Part shown: one piece after another, positions 8,615 through 16,478 of the stretch
Position numbering within the stretch: position 1 is the stretch's first letter
Layout of the letters: each line of letters begins with the position of its first letter
NCBI GenBank assembly: GCA_959020415.1
Contig: CAUERX010000017.1
Span: 1-32,701 of the forward strand
Source: an uncultured bacterium
GTDB lineage: Bacteria; Bacillota_I; Bacilli_A; RF39; UBA660
Length of the DNA stretch: 32,701 bases
Reading direction: 5' to 3'
Translations under genes and position numbers: made by a program
The notes under the pieces: model-generated
The model's database searches: none
What the model saw: the letters and a program-made list of their open reading frames with translations, nothing else
What the model was told of the DNA's origin: nothing

Positions 8615-9680
8615 TAGATACATTAAGAATTATTCCAATACTAACTAAAGTAATTAATAACGATGAGCCTCCATAACTTAAAAAGGGTAAAGTTACACCT
8701 GTAACCGGAATTAAACCAACAACAACCATTAAATTAAGTAAAGCTTGAAAGCCAAGTTCAAAAATAATTCCAAAAGCTAAATACTTACCAAATAAATTTT
8801 CACATTTTAAAGCTATTTTAATCGCACAAACAATAATTGTAATAAATAAAGCTGCTACAATTAAAACACCCATAAATCCAAATTCCTCACTGATAATTGA
8901 AAATATAAAATCTGTCTGCGGTTCTGGTAAATAAAAATGTTTTTGCCGAGAACCACCTAAACCAAATCCAAACAATCCACCTGGCCCAATAGCATATAAA
9001 GACTGAATAATTTGAAAACCACTGCCTAAAGGATCTTCCCATGGATTTAAAAATGATAAGATTCTTTTTAATCGGTAAGGAGCCGCCACAATTAATGCTA
9101 CTATACCCCCGACACCAAGAAGCCCTACTTTTAAAAAGAACTTCATATTAACACCACCGACAAATAATAAACCAATAACGCCCATAACTAAAATTAAACC
9201 AGTTCCAAAGTCAGGTTGTAACATAATTAAAGCAAACACCACTAGCGTAAGCGCCAAAATTGGAATTACTCCTTTGCGAATATTTCCAATATCCTTCCGA
9301 TTATTATACAAATACTTGCTTGTAAATATTACCATCGCCAGCTTCATAAATTCCGAAGGCTGAATACCAAACGAACCAATTCCAAACCAACTTTTACTAC
9401 CATTACGTTCAGTACCAAAAATTAAAACTAATATAAGTAATATAAAGCAAACCGCAAATATTTTATTAGAATGTTTATAATACTTTTCATAGTTAACCTT
9501 ACTAACCATATACATAAGTACTACTCCAATAATTAAAAACATTCCTTGGTTTTTCACGTATTTAAAAGCATCGTCAAACTTATAATCCGCCCATATATAT
9601 GATGAAGAATAAATCATCATAAGACCAAATAAGGATAATAAAATTACACTCACACATAAAGTAATATTCATCTTCTTCAT
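8601..9680 (-). CDS. FtsW/SpoVE SEDS-family peptidoglycan glycosyltransferase
   Basis: A polytopic membrane protein of 359 residues with about ten hydrophobic segments and SEDS signatures: W-F-G-I-G-S-F-G-I-Q-P-S-E-F-M-K-L near 120-135, L-Q-P-D-F-G-T, and the catalytic-loop region P-E-P-Q-T-D-F-I-F-S-I-I-S-E-E-F-G. SEDS proteins polymerise lipid II in partnership with a class B PBP, here the product of spoVD two genes upstream. FtsW (division) and SpoVE (spore cortex) cannot be separated by sequence reading alone. An in-frame start lies 54 bases upstream, but the ATG at 9680 forms an ATGA overlap with mraY and has GGGGTG as ribosome site. Confidence 0.92.
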   Translation of the reverse strand: MKKMNITLCVSVILLSLFGLMMIYSSSYIWADYKFDDAFKYVKNQGMFLIIGVVLMYMVSKVNYEKYYKHSNKIFAVCFILLILVLIFGTERNGSKSWFGIGSFGIQPSEFMKLAMVIFTSKYLYNNRKDIGNIRKGVIPILALTLVVFALIMLQPDFGTGLILVMGVIGLLFVGGVNMKFFLKVGLLGVGGIVALIVAAPYRLKRILSFLNPWEDPLGSGFQIIQSLYAIGPGGLFGFGLGGSRQKHFYLPEPQTDFIFSIISEEFGFMGVLIVAALFITIIVCAIKIALKCENLFGKYLAFGIIFELGFQALLNLMVVVGLIPVTGVTLPFLSYGGSSLLITLVSIGIILNVSRHQR

Positions 9681-10663
9681 AATAACACCCCGTAAGTAAG
9701 CGCAATCATAGCTGCTACAAGTCCAATTAACCAAAATAACCTGACAATATCAATCTCCCGCATCCCTTTTTTCTCAAAAGTATGATGAATTGGTGTCATC
9801 GGGAAAAATCTTCTTCTCGTTAATTTAAAATAAATAATTTGAATAATACAGCTAACCGTTTCCATAACAAACACAATGCCAATAACCACTAATAATAATT
9901 CATGTCTTGTCATAATCGCATAGGCTCCTAAAGTTGCGCCTAACGCTAAGGAGCCAGTGTCACCCATAAATACTTTAGCTGGATTAACATTAAAAATCAG
10001 AAAACCTAATAATGTTCCAACCATGACAAATGCTAAAATAGCAATATCTTCATAACCATCAAGCCAACCAGTATTCCAAGAAATTATTCCAAAAGTTAAT
10101 AAGGCAATCAACGAAAGACCGCCAGCTAAACCATCCAAGCCATCAGTCAAATTAACTGCATTAGAAGAAGCCACTAAGACAAATAAAATAAATAATCCAT
10201 ACAGAAAGCCAATATCTAATTTAAAGTGTAAAGAATGAACCCAAAGTAATGGCTCATTACCACCCTTCATAAATAAATAAAAGAAAATTATTGCCACTAC
10301 AATCTGCAACATTAACTTCTGCATTTGTGTTAAACCTTTATTATCGTGTTTTTTAACAATTAAATAATCATCGATAAACCCAATCATCGTATAACTAAAT
10401 AACGTAAACATAATAATCACTAAAGTATAACTAAAATGTATTTTATCCATAACAATCAAAATTATCATAATAAGCAATGTTGGAATGATAAAAATCAATC
10501 CCCCCATTGTTGGCGTACCCTGCTTACTTTTATGACTTTTTCGTAAATAAATACTTATACTTTGACCAGCATGGATCCGTTTTAAAAAAGGGATTAAAAC
10601 TACTGCTAAACAAACGGCTAAAATAAAGCCAATAAGTATCGCCATAATAGACTTTGTAAGCAT
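9677..10663 (-). CDS. mraY: MraY, phospho-MurNAc-pentapeptide transferase
   Basis: This 328-residue integral membrane enzyme transfers phospho-MurNAc-pentapeptide from UDP to undecaprenyl phosphate, forming lipid I. The MraY motifs are all present: Q-G-T-P-T-M-G-G near residue 47, the D-D-Y aspartates, N-A-V-N-L-T-D-G-L-D-G-L-A-G-G, F-M-G-D-T-G-S-L-A-L-G and the H-H-T-F-E-K-K-G loop. The start has a strong GGAGGGG ribosome site lying directly behind the spoVD stop codon, and ftsW overlaps its end by 4 bases. Because a mobile element interrupts spoVD upstream, expression of this essential gene must come from within the element or from an internal promoter. Confidence 0.97.
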   Translation of the reverse strand: MLTKSIMAILIGFILAVCLAVVLIPFLKRIHAGQSISIYLRKSHKSKQGTPTMGGLIFIIPTLLIMIILIVMDKIHFSYTLVIIMFTLFSYTMIGFIDDYLIVKKHDNKGLTQMQKLMLQIVVAIIFFYLFMKGGNEPLLWVHSLHFKLDIGFLYGLFILFVLVASSNAVNLTDGLDGLAGGLSLIALLTFGIISWNTGWLDGYEDIAILAFVMVGTLLGFLIFNVNPAKVFMGDTGSLALGATLGAYAIMTRHELLLVVIGIVFVMETVSCIIQIIYFKLTRRRFFPMTPIHHTFEKKGMREIDIVRLFWLIGLVAAMIALTYGVLL

Positions 10664-10674
10664 TTAATCCCCTC

Positions 10675-11337
10675 CTAACTTGTAAACACCCTTACAGTTT
10701 CTCCTTCATAAATTCTTGATCCTGCCTCCGGAGATTGATACATAACCTTATCACCTGATCCCTCAAAGACCACTTTAAAATCTTTAAGAGCAGATGTTGC
10801 CTCCTTCTTACTTTTACCACTTACATCAGGTACCGTTTTATATTTCTTATCAGTATATTGGTATTCCTTTTCCATTCCACCACTAGGTTTCTTAATATTT
10901 AAAGCTTTTATCGAATCTGATAAAATCGCTTTCGCTGGTGGACCGGCAATAACTCCGCCAAACTGTTGAACACCTTTCGGATTATCAATTGCAAAATAAA
11001 CAACCACTTGGGGATCATCCGCTGGTAAGAAACCAATAAATGACAAAATATAATTATTTACTAAGTAACGTCCATTTTCAACCTTTTGAGCTGTTCCTGT
11101 TTTACCACCTACTCGATACCCATCAATATAAGCTGTTCGTCCTGTTCCATTAGAAACAACACTTTCTAAAGCGTGCCTTACTTTCTCACTAGTTTTCTCA
11201 CTAATAACTTTTCGAACCACCGTTTTCTTTGTTTGCTTAATAACTGTATTCGTCTCTGGTTCATTAATACTTTTAACAATATAAGGCTTATACAAAATAC
11301 CACCGTTAATAGCTGCACTAACTGCCGTTACTTGCTG
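10675..11337 (-). pseudogene. spoVD: spoVD, 3' part (interrupted by the element)
   Basis: The open frame from the element junction encodes 220 residues: Q-Q-V-T-A-V-S-A-A-I-N-G-G-I-L-Y-K-P-Y, the third penicillin-binding motif K-T-G in V-G-G-K-T-G-T-A-Q, the end of the transpeptidase domain, and one C-terminal PASTA domain (about the last 55 residues, from T-V-P-D-V-S-G). It has no start codon of its own at the junction; a TTG at 11295 could start a 206-residue fragment, which would lack the active-site serine. Joined to the 5' part at 25348-26591 it gives an intact 634-residue SpoVD. Similarity to Bacillus SpoVD is very high by eye. Non-functional while the element is integrated, but restorable. 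Confidence 0.92.
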
Positions 11338-12967
11338 TATCGCTTTCTAATAAATGAAACTTTCTACCTAAATTATCAGAAGTAGTATAAATACTTTCTC
11401 CTGTTTTAATATAAATATCTAGTTTTATCTTTTTATTCTCTTCTTTATAAACATAAATTCTATCAATTAGTTCATTAAAAACATCACTGAAACACTCATC
11501 ATCAGTCAAACAATTATCTAACATCTTTTTTAATTCATTAATTTTATTTTCTATATAATTTTTATCTTGCTTGTTATTTTGTAATTCATTTAATCTGTTT
11601 TGATTAGTAATTATTTCTTCATTAATTAAATCTACCTGTTTTTTATAGTCCTCTTTAGATAAATACTCCTCCATAACAAGTTCTAGTAATTTATCTTTTT
11701 TATTATTAAACATTAAAATTTTGGATTCTATATTTTTTATTTCAGACTCATTATTATTGGTTTCTAAATAATTTTTACAGTCATTTAATATTTCATCAAA
11801 AATATGTTTTCTTCTTTTGAATATTTTTTTAAACATATCTTTAAAAATGAGATCTAGTTCTTGTTCAAATACTCTAGGATTAGAGCAACCCTTTAAACTT
11901 TCTTTCCGGTATACTTGGCATTCCCATACTGGATTATTTTTTCGTTTACCAGCCGATGATCTATGATAAGTTAAGTTGTGATGCCCACAATAAATTTTAC
12001 CGGAATAAGTATATCTATTTTGAAATACTTTTTTATTTACTGCCCTGTTTGTAAAACTATCTTGCCTTTCCTTTAATTTTTTGTTAGCTCTATCCCACAA
12101 CTCTTCTGATACTATCGGTGGGACATTTTCGTTATCTTTATAAATAATCCAATCCGATTCATTTAATTTTTTCTTCTTTTTAGTACGGTAATCTAATACT
12201 TTCGTTTTATGGCCACAATAGTATCCTTTATATTTAGGGTTTTCAATAATTCTAGTTAGTATTGTTGTATCTATTCTTTTACCTTTTTTATTTTTGTAAC
12301 CTAATTCATATAAATACTTTGATACTTTAGATAAACCATCTGTAGTATTGGCATATCTATCAAATATAATTTTAATCATTTCTGCCTCTTTTTCATCAAT
12401 CACTAATTTTCCTTTATCTTTTACATAACCATAGATATTAGAACAACCTAGCACAGTACCACTATCAATACTTCTTTTCATGCCAAAAGATACTCTTTCT
12501 GATAGTTTTCTAACTTCATCTTGGGCAATCGATGACATGATAGTTAGTCTAAGTTCAGAGTCAGGTAATATGGTATTAATATTATCGTTTAAAAAATAAA
12601 CACCAACACCATCTTGCAGTAACTCCTGGGTATACTTAATACTATCTAAAGTGCTTCTTGAAAATCTGGATATTTCTTTCGTTAATATTAAATCAAATTT
12701 ATGGTTTTTAGCATCTTCAATCATTCTTAAAAATTCTTCACGTTTATTAACTGATGTCCCACTAATACCTTCATCAATATATGAACCTATAAACTGCCAG
12801 TTAGGAACTTTACTTATATAATCATTAAAAAAAGATATTTGGGCAGATAGGGAGTGCAACTGCTCATCTTTATCTGTTGATACTCTGGCATAAAAACATA
12901 CTCTTAATTTTAATTCTTGCAATGGAACACCTTTCATAATATTATTCCTAACTGTATATAAGTCCAT
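11318..12967 (-). CDS. Large serine recombinase; C-terminus depends on integration state
   Basis: A 549-residue recombinase. Residues 20-170 are the resolvase domain with catalytic Ser30 in Y-A-R-V-S-T-D and the R-F-S-R-S motif. A Recombinase domain follows (about 175-290), then a zinc-ribbon region (about 325-370; C-G-H-H, W-E-C-Q, K-G-C-S) and a coiled coil (about 400-490). It would cut at a central dinucleotide through a 5'-phosphoserine link. The start has AGGAGG. The frame crosses the left junction: the last five residues (A-S-N-G-S) and the stop are read from spoVD in another frame. In the excised circle the same frame would run for 35 different residues after E-S-D-T and end at 25240, giving 579 residues. 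Confidence 0.95.
   Translation of the reverse strand: MDLYTVRNNIMKGVPLQELKLRVCFYARVSTDKDEQLHSLSAQISFFNDYISKVPNWQFIGSYIDEGISGTSVNKREEFLRMIEDAKNHKFDLILTKEISRFSRSTLDSIKYTQELLQDGVGVYFLNDNINTILPDSELRLTIMSSIAQDEVRKLSERVSFGMKRSIDSGTVLGCSNIYGYVKDKGKLVIDEKEAEMIKIIFDRYANTTDGLSKVSKYLYELGYKNKKGKRIDTTILTRIIENPKYKGYYCGHKTKVLDYRTKKKKKLNESDWIIYKDNENVPPIVSEELWDRANKKLKERQDSFTNRAVNKKVFQNRYTYSGKIYCGHHNLTYHRSSAGKRKNNPVWECQVYRKESLKGCSNPRVFEQELDLIFKDMFKKIFKRRKHIFDEILNDCKNYLETNNNESEIKNIESKILMFNNKKDKLLELVMEEYLSKEDYKKQVDLINEEIITNQNRLNELQNNKQDKNYIENKINELKKMLDNCLTDDECFSDVFNELIDRIYVYKEENKKIKLDIYIKTGESIYTTSDNLGRKFHLLESDTASNGS
11326..11356. other. Left attachment junction (spoVD 3' side)
   Basis: On the minus strand the element arm CATTTATTAGA (11356-11346) is followed by AAAGCGATA-type bases, the crossover CA at 11337-11336, and spoVD sequence GCAAGTAACGG. 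The arm is the exact inverse of the one at the other junction. In the reconstituted attP the two arms are separated by 18 bases, with CA exactly in the middle. Confidence 0.8.
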
Positions 12968-12978
12968 AGTAACGCCTC

Positions 12979-13185
12979 CTAAGTTAATATTTTATAATTA
13001 TTGGTATTGTTTATATAATCATCATTAATTTTACTTTTTTCTAATGTAAGTTTATTCATTAATTTGTTAATACAAAAGTTATACATTCCATCATCTATGA
13101 CATTTTTTCTTTTTAAATATTCAAGTAGTTTGATACTTGTTTCTATTTCAATTATTCTAGATGGAATTTTATTTGTAATTTCCAT
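12979..13185 (-). CDS. Small protein upstream of the recombinase, possible directionality factor
   Basis: A 68-residue, Lys/Ile/Asn-rich protein, 11 bases upstream of the recombinase gene with ribosome site GAAAGGACAG. Residues 18-50 (L-L-E-Y-L-K-R-K-N-V-I-D-D-G-M-Y) look like two short amphipathic helices around a turn, in the manner of SHOCT-like segments; I do not recognise the family. Large serine recombinases need a small partner protein to excise, usually encoded next to them, so a recombination directionality factor is a reasonable guess from position only. Confidence 0.6.
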   Translation of the reverse strand: MEITNKIPSRIIEIETSIKLLEYLKRKNVIDDGMYNFCINKLMNKLTLEKSKINDDYINNTNNYKILT

Positions 13186-13225
13186 ATACTCTGTCCTTTC
13201 TTTTAAGTTTATTTTTATAAAAACT

Positions 13226-13325
13226 AAAAAAGAACTTAAGGTAATAAGTTCTACAAAAACCGAAAACTTAATACCTTATAAGGACAAAATTAGACTAAAC
13301 TATTATCCGAAAATATTAAGTTTTC
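13226..13325 (-). promoter_or_regulatory. Attenuator-like leader upstream of the recombinase genes
   Basis: Four RNA segments in the minus-strand transcript can pair in two exclusive ways. A (gaaaacttaata, 13325-13314) pairs perfectly over 12 bases with B (13273-13262). The wider B (13277-13265) pairs with C (13250-13238) over 13 bases with one mismatch. C (agaactta, 13252-13245) pairs with D (taagttct, 13238-13231) over 8 bases, followed by five U: an intrinsic terminator. A:B plus C:D would stop transcription; B:C would let it reach the directionality-factor-like gene and the recombinase. The signal is unknown. Confidence 0.55.
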
Positions 13326-13350
13326 AAATAACAATTTAGTTTTTCAATAT

Positions 13351-13776
13351 TTAATATTTTATAATCATTCTAGCAATTTCATAACCATCAACATTATCTG
13401 GTAATAATTCATCATGTTCTAAAATTAAAAATATTTCTGCAAGTACATCTATCTTTTCTTTAAAAGATAACTTTTCAAATAAAGTTATTACACTTTTATA
13501 TTCTTTTCGATAAAGCTGATAAAGTTTATATTTATAATTCCAATATTCATTTAGTTTAATTACTAAATAATAGTAATCAATACTACTTGGATTAAATATA
13601 TCAATACAAATACTATCATCTAATAAATCAGGGTTAGTTTCATTTAAACTATTAATTTGATTATTATTCCATAAGTTTAAAACATAACTGATAAATTTAA
13701 GTTTATTTTCCTTATCCAGTTCAATTATTTTCTCTGTTATTTTTTTAACCTCATTAGTTGCATTTTTTAAATACAT
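13351..13776 (-). CDS. Hypothetical protein, acidic helical
   Basis: About 141 residues starting at the ATG at 13776, which is better spaced from the ribosome site AAAGGA than the GTG at 13785. Mostly helical, rich in Leu/Ile/Asn/Lys, with acidic middle and end (L-E-H-D-E-L-L-P-D). No signal peptide, membrane segment or known motif was recognised. It lies upstream of the attenuator-like leader and the recombinase, in the same direction. Confidence 0.6.
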   Translation of the reverse strand: MYLKNATNEVKKITEKIIELDKENKLKFISYVLNLWNNNQINSLNETNPDLLDDSICIDIFNPSSIDYYYLVIKLNEYWNYKYKLYQLYRKEYKSVITLFEKLSFKEKIDVLAEIFLILEHDELLPDNVDGYEIARMIIKY

Positions 13777-14042
13777 ATTAAGCACATCCTTTCATTTTTA
13801 ATTTAAGCCATTTTAAGAGGCTTTAAATTTTTATACTAATAACTGATTATGAACAACATTAAAACCTCTTGTAGGTTAAATTAAGTATCAATAAACTAAT
13901 TTTTTGTTTTAATATTTATCACTTAAAAAAATAGAATTTTCAAGGGGTTTTTATTAAAAAATTAAATTTTTGTTTTATCAACTTTATCTATTTATTTTTA
14001 ATTTATTAATATATTAGTTATTAATAGTATCTAATTATCCAG

Positions 14043-14360
14043 TTATGGTAAATCGAGATGTCCTTTTGGGTCATCTGGATATTCATAAATGATATATTCA
14101 TAAATAAATCTCCCACTTTCATCATAAGTTTTTTCTACCTCTAAATATTTATTTTCCTTTAATTCTTTTATTGCGCTATTAACTGCATTTTTACTTTCTT
14201 TACATAAAAGACATAAACCATTAATATTAAACTTCCAATTATCTGGTAAAGATAACATTAAAGTTAATAGCCCTTTAGCTTTTAAAGAAATATTTTTATC
14301 TTCTAAATATCTATTATCAATCTTCGTATAATTTGTAATTTTATTAGTTCTAAATATCAT
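14043..14360 (-). CDS. Rep-like winged-helix protein, short
   Basis: From the ATG at 14360 (ribosome site AAAGGA) the protein has 105 residues and matches the N-terminal winged-helix domain seen in phage and ICE replication proteins: I-D-N-R-Y-L-E-D-K-N-I-S-L-K-A-K-G-L-L followed by L-P-D-N-W and a recognition helix with K-E-S-K-N-A-V-N-S-A-I-K-E-L. Such proteins are normally more than twice as long with a second DNA-binding domain; here the frame stops after Y-P-D-D-P-K-G-H-L-D-L-P. It may be a truncated replication initiator, or a single-domain version that binds the repeats just upstream (14388-14640). Confidence 0.7.
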   Translation of the reverse strand: MIFRTNKITNYTKIDNRYLEDKNISLKAKGLLTLMLSLPDNWKFNINGLCLLCKESKNAVNSAIKELKENKYLEVEKTYDESGRFIYEYIIYEYPDDPKGHLDLP

Positions 14361-14387
14361 ATTTATTTTTCCTTTCTTAAAATTATG

Positions 14388-14640
14388 AGTAGCCACTTTT
14401 GTTATTTTTGATGTGTTTTTTATAGTAAAAATACTGCATATTTTTAATGGGCATAAGAAGAACGACACCACATATTCATTTACCTTTTATAAAATATAGA
14501 GATTATAGTGGTGTCACTACTATTTTTGCACTTGCAAAAATGACTACTTTTATAAGTAGAAGTGGCTACTCATATATAAATGTTCTTGTAATGTCAACAA
14601 AAAAAGTGGCTACTACTTTTATAAATAGTGACCACTTATT
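14388..14640. repeat. Iteron-like repeats upstream of the Rep-like gene
   Basis: AAGTGGCTACT occurs three times: plus 14560-14570, plus 14604-14614 and minus 14398-14388. ACTACTTTTATAA(G/A)TAG occurs twice in direct orientation, beginning at 14543 and 14613. TTTTTGCA and TGCAAAAA form a palindrome at 14523-14540. This density of repeats beside a Rep-like gene suggests an origin or operator array. I see no convincing gene in 14361-14856. Confidence 0.55.
14463..14515. repeat. Inverted repeat GACACCAC / GTGGTGTC
   Basis: Perfect 8-bp arms at 14463-14470 and 14508-14515 are spaced 37 bases apart within the iteron-like region. They may belong to a hairpin in the leader of the Rep-like gene or form a protein-binding site. 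Confidence 0.4.
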
Positions 14641-14702
14641 ACTAATTCATCAAAAATATGTGCTTCCTTTAATTTTATTTTATATAACACCTTCTTTCAA
14701 AG

Positions 14703-14730
14703 AAAAAAAGAGAAGAATTTAGTTCCTCTC
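14703..14730 (-). terminator. Leader terminator, minus strand
   Basis: The stem gagaggaa (14730-14723) and ttcttctc (14717-14710), with one G-U pair, is followed by seven T. It lies about 20 bases after the predicted start of transcription from the promoter at 14757-14784, so most transcripts would end as an RNA of about 48 bases. Confidence 0.65.
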
Positions 14731-14756
14731 CACATAATTTCTTAATATTTTACTAT

Positions 14757-14786
14757 ATTATAGCACTTGACAAAACGGAGTCAAGT
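14757..14786 (-). promoter_or_regulatory. Promoter with overlapping palindromic operator
   Basis: On the minus strand TTGACT (14784-14779) and a perfect TATAAT (14762-14757) are 16 bases apart. The palindrome ACTTGAC (14765-14771) and GTCAAGT (14780-14786) covers the -35 and the spacer, the place where a repressor would block polymerase. It points towards the Rep-like gene. Confidence 0.65.
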
Positions 14787-14856
14787 TTATTTTATGTCTA
14801 ATTCATGTCATAATGTGCTTATTTTATGTTGATTAAATTTTTAAATTTTACATAAA

Positions 14857-15795
14857 TTATAAACCAAAAATTTGTTTAATTAAATTTAAATGTTCAAAAT
14901 AATAAATCCAATTTCTAAAATCATCTTGTTGCTGTTGCTTTGAATATAAATCAATATCATATATTTCATAATCCGAAAATTTTTCTAATAATTGTTTTAC
15001 AACATAATATTCAAAAACATTGTAACAGTCTTTATAATCATATTCGCTAAAATTTTTCAAATATAAATCAACGAATGATTTAGCATTTTTTATATCAATA
15101 TTTTTACCATCGAAGAAAAATTTTACCAAAATAACTGCCAAATCATATAATTTAGAAGTAAATCTAACTTCATCAAAATCAATTAAATAGTATCCATCTT
15201 TTGCTGTCAATAAGTTTGATATACTAATATCAGAATGAACTATCTCCTTTTCATTATTTATAGGTAGATTTTTAATTTGATCATATCTTTTTAAAACTCG
15301 ATTAACAATATCATCATCGAGTATATAATTTTTCTTTTCCTTTAAAAGTTTATATTCATTATCGCATTTTATTTTATAATAATATTCATCATTATTGATG
15401 GATGTTTTAAATCTTGAAATTATCTTTAAAAGATTAATTAAATAAGATGCCGTTGCATTATCAAAAATTGTTGGAACATTTTCTATATAATCAAATAAAT
15501 AACAATCCGTGTTTTCAAAGATAATTGGTTTTTTATTTTTAGGTTTTACAACATTTATATCATTTTCTTCTAAAAAGTCCATTAGTTCAAATGGAAGTAT
15601 TTGATTCCTTTTCTTTTTATAAATTTTGAATATATATTTATGATTAAAGTTAGTAGTAAGTTTAATAACTTTATTAGCAATACCCCCAGAAGTGTTTTCT
15701 ATTTCTACTATTTTCTCATTAGATTTAAGAAAAGCACTTAATATTTCATTTAACTTTAAAATATATTCTTGCTCTTGTTCATCACTTTTAAAAAT
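14857..15795 (-). CDS. APH-fold small-molecule kinase, start codon unclear
   Basis: The frame is open from 15795 and encodes about 312 residues with a protein-kinase-like fold: an N-lobe with T-S-G-G-I-A-N-K-V and the ATP-site Lys in Y-I-F-K-I-Y, the catalytic loop H-S-D-I-S-I-S-N (HxDxxxxN) and the metal-binding D in L-I-D-F-D-E. Relatives phosphorylate aminoglycosides, choline or thiamine. The first ATG, at 15582, would delete the whole N-lobe. The only candidate with a ribosome site (AAGGTGG) is the rare ATT at 15795; otherwise a one-base shift after an ATG at 15782 must be assumed. It is last in the biosynthetic operon. It could modify the product or confer self-protection. Confidence 0.7.
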   Translation of the reverse strand: MFKSDEQEQEYILKLNEILSAFLKSNEKIVEIENTSGGIANKVIKLTTNFNHKYIFKIYKKKRNQILPFELMDFLEENDINVVKPKNKKPIIFENTDCYLFDYIENVPTIFDNATASYLINLLKIISRFKTSINNDEYYYKIKCDNEYKLLKEKKNYILDDDIVNRVLKRYDQIKNLPINNEKEIVHSDISISNLLTAKDGYYLIDFDEVRFTSKLYDLAVILVKFFFDGKNIDIKNAKSFVDLYLKNFSEYDYKDCYNVFEYYVVKQLLEKFSDYEIYDIDLYSKQQQQDDFRNWIYYFEHLNLIKQIFGL

Positions 15796-15863
15796 TTAAA
15801 ACACCACCTTTATGATTAAAACGTATATTTAAACTATTTTTCTTTGAATATAAATTTTTATAT

Positions 15864-16478
15864 CTATTCAAAATCATCAGGAAAAATTAAATGATTTTTA
15901 CCAACTGTTATAAATTTTTCGCCATCAAATAAAACACCAGATTCTTCATAAAGTACAACAGTAGAATTTTCTAATTTTAAAACATTATTTAAATCCTTTT
16001 TTTCATTATAATGACACCAAACATCATATCCTTTTATTAAATTTAAACCATTTAAATCTTTAAGATTAACAAAATTTTTATCGGCATGGCTAGAAGTTTT
16101 TATTGTTTTTCCAAAAATAATAGCACCAGCTGAACCACCATAAACAAAGCCTCCATTTTTTAAATATTCTGTAAGAGCATAATCGAAATTACTTTCTTTA
16201 ATTTCTTTTAATAATTTAAAAGTGTTTCCTCCTCCTATAAATACGGCTTTATATTCATTTAAATTGGGAGCCTTTTTCAAATCTGTACATACATCTATAT
16301 TATATATATTATATTTTGCATATGTTTCCCTAAACCAACTTTCACATTCATCATAAGGAATTTTGTACATTGCAACAGGAATATATAAAACCTTACCTTC
16401 TTTTACGTAATTTGCAAAATATTCGTCTAGTGGTTTCACTTGTTCAGGTTCTCCACCACCTGCTAATAATAATTTCAT
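15864..16478 (-). CDS. Peptidase S51-like (dipeptidase E / cyanophycinase family)
   Basis: The 204-residue protein has the class I glutamine-amidotransferase-like fold of family S51: F-I-G-G-G-N-T-F-K-L-L near residue 80, the nucleophile elbow G-G-S-A-G-A-I near 115, and a C-terminal H-L-I. S51 enzymes cut alpha-aspartyl dipeptides or cyanophycin. The start overlaps the AlaRS-like gene by ATGA with GGAGGT as ribosome site, so both are tightly coupled. Acting on an aminoacyl or isopeptide bond made by its neighbour is a plausible inference. Confidence 0.8.
   Translation of the reverse strand: MKLLLAGGGEPEQVKPLDEYFANYVKEGKVLYIPVAMYKIPYDECESWFRETYAKYNIYNIDVCTDLKKAPNLNEYKAVFIGGGNTFKLLKEIKESNFDYALTEYLKNGGFVYGGSAGAIIFGKTIKTSSHADKNFVNLKDLNGLNLIKGYDVWCHYNEKKDLNNVLKLENSTVVLYEESGVLFDGEKFITVGKNHLIFPDDFE

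Noticed and set aside
13064..13339. Plus-strand open frame of 91 codons
   Set aside because: It overlaps the small recombinase-linked gene and the attenuator structure on the other strand and has no ribosome site.
14447..14722. Open frame of 91 codons on the plus strand
   Set aside because: It lies over the iteron-like repeats and a minus-strand terminator, has no ribosome site, and its composition looks random.
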